From the NCBI GenBank assembly GCA_902775555.1, contig CACYMQ010000002.1, positions 1 through 42,793 of the forward strand: a DNA stretch of 42,793 nt, in the 5' to 3' direction. Each line of letters begins with the position of its first letter. Position 1 is the stretch's first letter. The position numbers were made by a program, and so were the translations under genes. This document shows positions 27,170 to 35,700 of the stretch, one piece after another. Source of the DNA: an uncultured Lachnospiraceae bacterium. Lineage in GTDB: Bacteria; Bacillota; Clostridia; Lachnospirales; Lachnospiraceae. Under the pieces are notes generated by a model. The model worked only from the letters and a program-made list of their open reading frames with translations. It was not told where the DNA came from and did no database searches.

Positions 27170-30100
27170 TTACTCTTTTGCGTCCAGCCTGCTTGCTTCC
27201 TTCTTCTGCTTCTCCAGATTCCGTCTCATGCCGATGGCTCTGTAGCCCATCCGGCTGAGAAGCTTCGTCACCTGCTCCTCCAGGACGTCTCCCATGACAT
27301 CCAGGAAATCGGTTTTCTCGCCCTCCGCAGCTGCCTTGATGATCTTTGATTTTTCCGTAACTCGTTGCAGCATCAGCTCATGGTAGGCTTTCCTAAGATT
27401 CTCTTTTATCGTCTGAAATGCCTGGGGATCCGTCTCGTTAAGCTTCTCCTCTGCCGCCTTCAGGAAGGGCTGATAGGCTTCCATGAACTGCTCCTTCCCC
27501 TCCGGATGCCTGATAAAGATCTGATCCACATATTTCTTCATCGTACTGATCCGATTCGGATTCGATAACCGGGCAAACATCAGGGCGTACTCCTTCGTAT
27601 TCTCCTGGAGCTCTACATGGAGCGGAGTATACGCCTGGGAGAAGGTTTCATTCGCCTCGTTAAACTGGGCCTTTTCACGCTCACTCGGTTTCCACTCGCC
27701 TTTATTCTTCCTGGTATTGGCCTCCCGGATCGCATCCAGCCGGTCGAAGGAATCCAGCGCATTCTTTACGGACGCGAATTTCCCTTTCAGTTCCTCGGTG
27801 ACCGCATCCATCCATACCCTGTCATCGCCCTCGGACAGGAGTCCTTCCTTGATCCGTGCCTTCATCCCTTCATCGATATACTTCTCACAGTCTTTGAAGC
27901 AGGTAGTCATCGCCGAATCATAGAGCTGGCCGGCATCAGCCTCCGGAGGAAGATTCTTTTTCGTGTCAAGCAACAGGCCAAGGGACTGCTCGATATCCTT
28001 CAGCTTCCCGTAATCCTTTCGTACGCTGGAGATAAAGTGTTCCTTTAATACATCAAAATGCTCCTCCGTGAAGGCCTTTATATCTTCACTCTTATTGAAC
28101 AGCTTGATCCTTTCCACCTGATATTTGTTGGAAAGATCCTTCAGATAGGAAGAAGTCTCCTCATCCCCGGTCATACTCCCTGCGAGATTCCCTCTTTCCT
28201 CCTCTGAATAATCGATCTGATTCGCATCCCCGGAGGTTTGTGTGCATTGCTTGATCGCATTTTCCGCATTCCCGATGGCTTCGTTCATGGACGCGATGGC
28301 ATTCTGAAGGCGCATCTGCCCCTGCGAGAAATTATATACCGAGGAGGGTACCTCCAGTCCCAGCTCCTGCGCTTTCAGCAGGGATGCCATGATCCTGGCT
28401 CCTGCGGAACGGAAATCCCCCAGGGAGAAGATCTTCTTGATCTCCGCGCCCAGCTCATCCCTCTTCTGCTGGTAAAGCTGTTCGAATTCCGGACGAAGGA
28501 GGGCGTGCAGGCCGGAGCGGAACAGCTCCATATCTCCCGTTGTGGCAGCCGCCATCATTCTGGTCACATGGTACTGCTGATCCTCCTTCAGCTTCGTGCA
28601 GTTACCGAAATCGATCACGGTCAGCTTCTCATCACTGACCATGATATTTCCCGCATGAGGATCTCCATGATAGAAGCCCTCCTTGAACAGTCCGTCCTCT
28701 GTCCATTTCTTGATAAATGTGTCAAGGTAGGATTTTTTCTGTTTCAGTTCTCCCAGGAGCTTCATCAGCTTTTCTTCCACGTAAGAGGGATCCATTTTAA
28801 TGAATTCCTCGGAATTCTCATCCAGCTTGCGATGATCCTGTATCTGCATAACATTGCTGTAATACAGCTTCTTCATTTTTATAAACTGATTATTCTGCCT
28901 GATCTGTTCTTCCGTCATGCCGGGCAGATTTGTCCTTCGGTAAACCTCATGCAGCGATTTGATCTCCGCGTTCACACGGTCCATCAGATTATCGATAGTC
29001 TCTCCCGGAGCCTTCTCCAGTACCATGGAGGTGGTGGTGGGTGCAACGAGCGAATTCAACTTCATGGAGGTGACACGCTTCTCCTCCTCTGTGGTCGCCT
29101 GGTCATAGATCTTGCCGAGCTCCACATTGCGTGCTTCCACGGTAAGATCCAGCTCCTCCTCGATCCGCTCCAGCTGTCCTTCGTAGGTTACCTGCATACC
29201 GCCCTTTTCATTCTCGCCGATCTCCGGCAGAAGCGGCTGGTTGTTTGCTCTTCTCTTCTCGTTCTCCTTATTCCTGGATTTGATATCCGATATTCTGGCG
29301 CACTGAAGCATCAGATTCTTCTCACGCATCATGCGGTTTGTAACATCCGGTTTCAGAAGCTTGATCGCCGTCTCCTCTACCTTCCCGTCCGCAAGTGTGA
29401 TCCTGCAGAGGAAGGTCTGACCTACGGATGCGGCACCCAGCGGCTTCACCATACGGATCTCCTTTATCTGGTTGTGGGACCGCTGCACCATGGAGAAGAG
29501 CTGTGCTTCCACGATCTCCTCGGGGATGGGAGCAAGCCTGCTCTTCATATCCGTCACCGCGGACTGCAGCTCCTCGGGAAGTCCCTCAGTCGGAAGCCCC
29601 TGCATCATTTTCTGGAACAGAGGGCCTGCGCCCTTCATCAGTCCGCCGATATAGTTGCCCATGCTTTCCGCCTTCACCTTGTCATTATAGGCCTCCCTGC
29701 TTTTCAGTTCATTCTCGTCGAGCCCCTCCGCGTCAACATCCTTCAGCTTGCGGACCGGCTTTGCATTCCGGATCATGGAGGCCAGCATGGACCGCTGATC
29801 CATGACATCCACGCCGCTGAAATAATTTTCAAATACCGTCTTGATGAAGAGACCCTGACCGGATTCGCCGGAGGTGATGGATTCCTTTACCAGCTTCCCA
29901 AGGCGTTCATTTCCCTGTTCAAGTCTCAGCTTCTTCCTTTTCTTTACCTCTTCCGGGGAAAGTCCGGGCTGATAGGGATCCGCCAGAGGTTCTTCCCTCT
30001 TATTCTCGGGTTTGAAAAGCTCACCGGTATACTGTGTAACCGTCTGCTGGAGCTTATCCGTTGTGTCCTTCACTCCCTGATCGATGGCCTTCTCCGCGGA

Positions 30101-32095
30101 GTCCAGCTGCATTATCTGATCCTGCGTAAGATTCAGGATGATATCCTTAAGACCGTCAATCTTAATATCCGATCCGGGGATCTCGATCCCTTTCAGGAGA
30201 CTGTCCGCCGAGAGAAGGTGTGCGGTAGCTGCGGCGGTCATACCAAGCTTCTTTGCATTATAGGCAATGGACTCAAATATCCCCTCGGGCGCGTCGCCGA
30301 GGACCTCCTGTATCTTCCCGTCCACCGCCTGTTTGATCGTCTGGGCGGTATCCTGAAGGCTCTTTATCACGACCTTCCGGAACTCCTCAGCCTCCTCGGG
30401 AGCCATGATGAAGAGCGGCATCTTATCCAGCATGCCATTGACCATCTTCATATTCAGCTCGCCCATGGAGAACATGTCCGAGATAAGGTATGCCAGCGCG
30501 TCCGCATTTTTTGCAAGCATGAGCTGCATCCGCTTTCCGGGTTCCCGCTTTTTTTCATCGGCCGTCCAGGTTTCATAGGAGAAGACCACATCCCCCAGAA
30601 GGTTGATCACCTTCTGCTCCTTTTCATCCCACGCAGGCTGCTTCTCCTCCGCTTCCTTTTCTTCCTCCTTCTTCTCTTCCGCTTTTGCTTCCGATTCCTT
30701 CTTCTCCTTCTGCTGCTGCTTTTCGATAACTACCTTTTCCTTAACTTCCTTCTGCTTTTCCTCCGTCTCCCGAAGAAGCTCCTTTACATCCATGATATTG
30801 ATCATGGATCTGCTCTCCTTTGAATAGACCACATCCTTATCCGAGAATTCCACTTCCCAGCCGTCCAATTCCTTCTGATCGAGGATGTAGACCTTCTTCC
30901 CGGCCAGGATGCTCCGGGCCATATGCGCCAGATCCAGCGTAAGGAAATTTGAAAGATCCGGAAGCTTATATCCGGTATTCTGCGTAAGGTAGTTGACGAA
31001 TACCTGCCGGCATTCATTTCCCAGTCCGGCATTCTCCGAGCGCTTCAGCGCGTCGCGGACCGCTCTTTGGGCTTCCTTCTTTCCGTACAGCTTCTCATTT
31101 TTCACGATGTCCTGCGCCAGCATATCCGAAAGGATCCCGGTATGGCGGTTTAGGGCCAGTTCCTTTCCTCCGGCGTTCAGGGTCAGCTGTCCGAAGGCAT
31201 TCTGATGAACGCTGAGTACGGTATCCCCGATCAGAAAGACCTTCGCCTGCACCTTTCCTTCCCTGAAGTCGTTCAGAGAGCTGCGGATATTCCCGAAGAA
31301 GGAGATCAGCTCCTTCCCGAACTTCCTGTCCTTTTCCTTCTTACTCTTCATCAGCCGGTTGATCATATCCGAGGGGATTTCCTCTCCGGAAAAAGCCTTG
31401 TACAGGAGAGAGGCTTCATAACCGCTTTTCTTCAGCACTTCTTCACCCGGGAGTTCCCTCTGGGGTTCCTCCCCCGCGGGCTGTCCTCCCTTGCTGACCA
31501 GATTGTAATACTTCGCCTGTACCATAAGATCCCGGGCGATCCGGGTCTCCGCATCCATTTTTCCCGCCCGGATCAGCTCCTTTGCCGCAAGGAAGGCTTC
31601 CGCCTCCTCATGGAGCCGGATCATATTCATTCTGACCAGCGTATAGCGATCCTCCCCCTTCCCATAGGACGGAGTCTTGTCCCCCATATAGTCCTTGCAG
31701 GCAAGGATCGCGTTCCGGTAAAGTCCAAGGATATCATCAATATCCTTTTCCGTAAAACGATCCTCTCTCCGGGACTTGTTGATCTCCTTCTCCACCTCCG
31801 TTACCGACATCTTGACCTTCTTCATCTGCTTGCTGTCACCGGTGGTCTTCTCACTGAGGACCAGCAGAGAGGAAAGATTCCTGCCTCTGACCATTTCCAG
31901 TCTGGCCCGCTCCTGATCCGTGAGTTCTCCCTTCAGCACCGTATCGATATCGCGGATATCCTCCTTGAGTGTCTTCTGGTTATAAAGGGTTCTGTCCTTT
32001 TGTTTCAGCTTACTTGCATGATAATCAGAGGTAACACGGATCTCCTTCGTCAGCTGATCATTCTTCTTCTGAATAAACTGTTCATCCTGCGGCAT
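27170..32095 (-). CDS. Giant protein (1641 aa) with an internal ABC1/UbiB-type atypical kinase domain
   Basis: Residues about 815-1180 form an ABC1/UbiB/ADCK-like kinase. They show K829-M-M-Q832 in place of the family KxGQ motif, an Ala-rich nucleotide loop GAASVGQ (887-893), Lys912 in TAIKLLKP, the conserved EELDLTVEARN with Glu987, the catalytic loop HGDPHAGNIMV (His1143, Asp1145) and metal-binding Asp1162 in VIDFGN. All key residues for ATP binding are present. Around it lie long helical regions of no known family and a Lys/Glu-rich linker (about 445-490). No membrane helix or signal peptide is seen. Usual family members are about 500-600 aa; this one is three times larger. Function is unknown. 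AGG and AAAGGA lie upstream of the ATG. Confidence 0.85.
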   Translation of the reverse strand: MPQDEQFIQKKNDQLTKEIRVTSDYHASKLKQKDRTLYNQKTLKEDIRDIDTVLKGELTDQERARLEMVRGRNLSSLLVLSEKTTGDSKQMKKVKMSVTEVEKEINKSRREDRFTEKDIDDILGLYRNAILACKDYMGDKTPSYGKGEDRYTLVRMNMIRLHEEAEAFLAAKELIRAGKMDAETRIARDLMVQAKYYNLVSKGGQPAGEEPQRELPGEEVLKKSGYEASLLYKAFSGEEIPSDMINRLMKSKKEKDRKFGKELISFFGNIRSSLNDFREGKVQAKVFLIGDTVLSVHQNAFGQLTLNAGGKELALNRHTGILSDMLAQDIVKNEKLYGKKEAQRAVRDALKRSENAGLGNECRQVFVNYLTQNTGYKLPDLSNFLTLDLAHMARSILAGKKVYILDQKELDGWEVEFSDKDVVYSKESRSMINIMDVKELLRETEEKQKEVKEKVVIEKQQQKEKKESEAKAEEKKEEEKEAEEKQPAWDEKEQKVINLLGDVVFSYETWTADEKKREPGKRMQLMLAKNADALAYLISDMFSMGELNMKMVNGMLDKMPLFIMAPEEAEEFRKVVIKSLQDTAQTIKQAVDGKIQEVLGDAPEGIFESIAYNAKKLGMTAAATAHLLSADSLLKGIEIPGSDIKIDGLKDIILNLTQDQIMQLDSAEKAIDQGVKDTTDKLQQTVTQYTGELFKPENKREEPLADPYQPGLSPEEVKKRKKLRLEQGNERLGKLVKESITSGESGQGLFIKTVFENYFSGVDVMDQRSMLASMIRNAKPVRKLKDVDAEGLDENELKSREAYNDKVKAESMGNYIGGLMKGAGPLFQKMMQGLPTEGLPEELQSAVTDMKSRLAPIPEEIVEAQLFSMVQRSHNQIKEIRMVKPLGAASVGQTFLCRITLADGKVEETAIKLLKPDVTNRMMREKNLMLQCARISDIKSRNKENEKRRANNQPLLPEIGENEKGGMQVTYEGQLERIEEELDLTVEARNVELGKIYDQATTEEEKRVTSMKLNSLVAPTTTSMVLEKAPGETIDNLMDRVNAEIKSLHEVYRRTNLPGMTEEQIRQNNQFIKMKKLYYSNVMQIQDHRKLDENSEEFIKMDPSYVEEKLMKLLGELKQKKSYLDTFIKKWTEDGLFKEGFYHGDPHAGNIMVSDEKLTVIDFGNCTKLKEDQQYHVTRMMAAATTGDMELFRSGLHALLRPEFEQLYQQKRDELGAEIKKIFSLGDFRSAGARIMASLLKAQELGLEVPSSVYNFSQGQMRLQNAIASMNEAIGNAENAIKQCTQTSGDANQIDYSEEERGNLAGSMTGDEETSSYLKDLSNKYQVERIKLFNKSEDIKAFTEEHFDVLKEHFISSVRKDYGKLKDIEQSLGLLLDTKKNLPPEADAGQLYDSAMTTCFKDCEKYIDEGMKARIKEGLLSEGDDRVWMDAVTEELKGKFASVKNALDSFDRLDAIREANTRKNKGEWKPSEREKAQFNEANETFSQAYTPLHVELQENTKEYALMFARLSNPNRISTMKKYVDQIFIRHPEGKEQFMEAYQPFLKAAEEKLNETDPQAFQTIKENLRKAYHELMLQRVTEKSKIIKAAAEGEKTDFLDVMGDVLEEQVTKLLSRMGYRAIGMRRNLEKQKKEASRLDAKE

Positions 32096-32159
32096 ACAAT
32101 TAACCTATTATCCTTTCTAATGACTGTACTGAGGGGTCTGTCACAGATCAAAACTAAAG

Positions 32160-32172
32160 TGCTGTTACAGCA
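32160..32172. repeat. Small perfect dyad between the YbjN-like gene and the kinase giant
   Basis: TGCTGT-T-ACAGCA is a perfect 13-base inverted repeat in the 119-base gap between the two genes. It is not followed by a convincing T-run, so it is a weak terminator at best and may be a protein-binding site. Confidence 0.3.
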
Positions 32173-32214
32173 TTCCCTGTATATCTGCCTTGAACATATA
32201 CCCATCTGCTGCGT

Positions 32215-32757
32215 CTAAGGGAGCAACGCTTCCATCTCTTCCAGCGTAAGCTCCCCTATGGCCAGGCGGATCAGCGGTTCCATATAGAGATCCGCCGCGT
32301 TGATCGCACTTGCTACACAGACATCCATCGCATCATAGAGTGTATCTCCCTTTAATTCCATCGACAGCGGAACCGTAAGGCGGTAGGCCAGAAACTGCTT
32401 CTCCTTATCGATGCTGTATGCTCCGCAGGGAAGCCGGAAGTTGATATGGGCCATCGCCTCGTACAGCTCCGGAAGATGCTCCTCCGAAAGCTGATCCATG
32501 ATAGTGATCGCTGCAGTAAAGCGCTGGATCTCATCCTCTTCGGAATGAATGGGGTCGAAGTAGAATTCTCCGAAGGAACCTTCTTCCGCCTCTCCACCGC
32601 CAAGCATATCCAGCACCACATTCAGGATCTCTGAGGCTCCTTCCTGATCAGGCACAGCGATCTCACTGGCGATCAATTCCTCCTGAAAGGAATCCCGCAT
32701 CCGTTCCAGCAGCTTATGTCTTTCCTTTAACACTTCTTCCATCTTTTCTTCGGTCAT
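32215..32757 (-). CDS. YbjN-like small protein between the two giants
   Basis: Soluble acidic protein of 180 aa. I place the start at the ATG at 32757 (MTEEKMEEVL) because GGGAGG lies 8 bases before it; the longer frame to 32787 runs into the end of the preceding gene. The middle and end (FRLPCGAYSIDKEKQFLAYR, TVPLSMEL and LYMEPLIRLAIGELTLEEM) resemble the YbjN fold in pattern, which is related to type III secretion chaperones. This is a resemblance by eye, not a proven match. Its position between two giant genes suggests a partner or chaperone role. A remnant of a second copy of its C-terminus lies at 25799-25855. Confidence 0.55.
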   Translation of the reverse strand: MTEEKMEEVLKERHKLLERMRDSFQEELIASEIAVPDQEGASEILNVVLDMLGGGEAEEGSFGEFYFDPIHSEEDEIQRFTAAITIMDQLSEEHLPELYEAMAHINFRLPCGAYSIDKEKQFLAYRLTVPLSMELKGDTLYDAMDVCVASAINAADLYMEPLIRLAIGELTLEEMEALLP

Positions 32758-32776
32758 GCTCTTATCCTCCCAGGTT

Positions 32777-35700
32777 TTACTTTGCATTCATCTTTCTGGC
32801 CAGCTGTTCCGGCGACGGCTTGTGCTTCTTCAGATCCACCGGCAGGCCGAAGCTCTTGGCCAGCTGGATATATCCTTTTATCTCCTCCGGATCCGTTGCC
32901 CGCACCGAAGCGGGACCATAGAGTCTCTGACAAACCTGATCCGCATAACGCTTCACTACATGATCGCAGGCGGAGAACATATCCGCGTACCCGAGAGATG
33001 CAGCAAGCATACGGCGCATCCTGAGCTGAAACTCATCCATGTTATAGATCTCCTGACCTCTTTTCTTCATGGCACGCTTTGCTTTTTCCAGATACTTTCC
33101 AAACTCGAAGTACTCATCAAATATCATGGTCCTGATCTTTGTCAGTGATGTGGCGCCCAGGGCCATCGCCGTGACCGTCGCTACCATAGATAAGGTCCCA
33201 ATGCCCGGGATGACAAGACCCACTGTACCGGCCACTGCTCCGATGGTTTCCACCGCCGCAACCTTTACCTTTCTCTCATTCATCTTCTTTGACAGCTTCA
33301 GCATATTCTTATCAAATTTTGCCCTTCGTTCCTCCAGCAGCCGCTTTTCTCTCTCTTCCGGCGTTTCCTTTGCTTCTCTTTGCTTTATCTCCTCCGTTGT
33401 TTCCCATTTCTTCCGGGCAAGCTTCTCATTCTTTTTGGCAAGCAGCTTTGCGGCATTTTTTGTGTTCATCAGATCCAGGCCGCCCGCGATCGTTCTGTAT
33501 GCACCGATTCCCGCGGTAACGGCACCCACTCCGATGGCCAGACCCTGCATTGGTTTGGAAAATTCGAGTACCCTGTTTTTGTCGAAGTCAACCGCCTGTT
33601 TTGCAAAATACTTCGCCGTTTCCATGCCCTTTCCTATATCGAGCGCCACCTTCGCTGTGGAATTCAGGAGGGAAGCCACATTCATTCCGATATCACCGGC
33701 GTGCATTCCGTCGATATTCTTCGCAAAATAGTATGCACTTGCAAAGGCACTGAGGGCATCCCCCGCAGCGATAAGCGCTGTGGCGACATTCCCTCCGCTG
33801 TAGAACTGATAATTTGCAAGTTCTCCATCCCTCAGTCTCCAGGTCGTCGGCTGATAGGGTACAAGTCCGGTCATGGAGATTCCCTTCTTCAGCATGTCGA
33901 AGCCCGCCACGCCGCCATTCACGGCATAATGGGAGAACTCAGATACTGAGCTGAGGGCCGTTCCGCCAAGGGAGATATGGGTCGGAACATCCTCTTTATT
34001 CGTATCCTTCTGATTGTACAGGGTTTCCGGACGCTTCTCACCTAACGGATCGATCTTACCGATCCTGGATGCCTCATCCACGGCATTATCCGCTTTGATC
34101 AGAGCCTTCAGCGCTGTATCCGCTTTCTTTCTCAGCCGGACCAGTTCCTCATCCGGTTCCTTCAGCCCCGCCTTCTGCTTTTTCTCCAGATCGTCCCTGT
34201 ATTCCTTTACCGCATCAACAAGCTCCTTCAGGCAGCCGGTTCTCGTTTCATCCGCCTTTTTCAGCGCTTCCTCCGGGCCAACGGCCGGAGCCTCCTCCTG
34301 CTTTCCTTCCTCATCAATGATCTCATTCCTGCTCTGTTCCTTTTGGTCAAGCAGGGCCGCGTCCCGGATCACAGCCTGATAGTCATCATTGATCTGCATG
34401 GCATCCGCCAGCTTGTGCATATACACATAATCTCCGAAAATGCGGGACATAACCTTCAGCTTCGACGCCAGCATCTGATCCTTGAATTTACTGAGATCCG
34501 GCGTGTAATTCATCTGTGCGTCAAATGCGGCGACCACATCCGGGGTCTTCCTTTTTCCTGTTTCGATCAGATAATAAATGAAGAGCCTTTCCCTCTTCGT
34601 CTTCTTCAGCAGCTTCGTTACGATCTCGCCATGATGATTCCGGATCTGCACCAGGCGCCCGGCCATACCGGCATTGTTATAATTACGAAGGAACCACCGG
34701 TCGATCTCCTCTATGGCACGAACCTTGTCCTCCTTCAGCCCCTGATCCGTCTCCTCCGGAGAAAGCTTCTTATCCTTCGCCTTGCGGTTATCCATCTCCT
34801 CGGCATGGGTACGGGTCATCTTCATCAGCGGATCCTCAAGATCCTGACCGGTCTTCTTCTCAAATTCCATGATCACCGTGTTCTGGAACCGGTAATAATT
34901 CGCGGCCTTTATGGCTTCCTCAATCTCCTTCGGCCAGTCCTTGATCCGGTAAGATGCCTTATAGACCTCGATGTCCTCTGCAAAGGTATCGAACAGGGCC
35001 GCTCTGTCCCGGATACTGGTGCGTTCACACCCTTCCCTAAGGGCAAAATGCTTCTTCCATTTCGCGTAATCGGCCGCCAGCTCCTCCATACGCTTCTTCG
35101 CCTTTGGGCCGTCGGAAGCCTTGATCTTCTTCTCTGTGTTCTTCTCAGTGATCGCCGGGATCGGCTTCCCGCCCATCAGCTTACTCATCCGGTTGTAGAA
35201 CTGTTCTGTCATCAGGCGGATCAGATCACAGCCTTTTCTCCTCTCGGCACCTCTCTCGGTATACTGATGTCCACGGTGCGTGTCGTAATAAGCATTTGCC
35301 GTCTCGGACAGTCGGTTCATGGCATCCATCAGCTCCGCAGCGCTTACCTGCTTCTTCGGATCATCAACAAGCCTTCCTCTGAGATCCGCCATCCCTTCCG
35401 CCAGATCCTTTACCTTCTCTGCAGCGGCCCGAAGCTGCCGGTAGGTAACGGATTCCTCATTGGGATTCTCTCCCAGTTTTCCGATTCTGCTCCAGATCTC
35501 ATCACTGCCCTTGCTGTTCGGGTCATGGATCTGGGAAGCAAGACCTAAGAAGAGTTGGCTCACATCCTTTTCAAACTGTTTTTGTTCTTTGTCTGCCTGT
35601 TCCTGCTTTTCGGCGGCTTTTTCCTTATTCAGTTCACTCACAACTGACTGAAATACATCATCCACCAGGCCCTCCGCCGCCTGTCTTACCGATTTCCCAT

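Noticed and set aside
28238-30823. Plus-strand open frame of 861 codons
   Set aside because: Antisense to the kinase-domain giant. Its His/Leu-rich composition is the mirror of Lys/Glu-rich codons on the minus strand.
32096-32160. Promoter-like TTGATC and TACAGT 17 bases apart before the kinase giant
   Set aside because: Both boxes are weak, and the genes on either side are probably cotranscribed; not enough to call.
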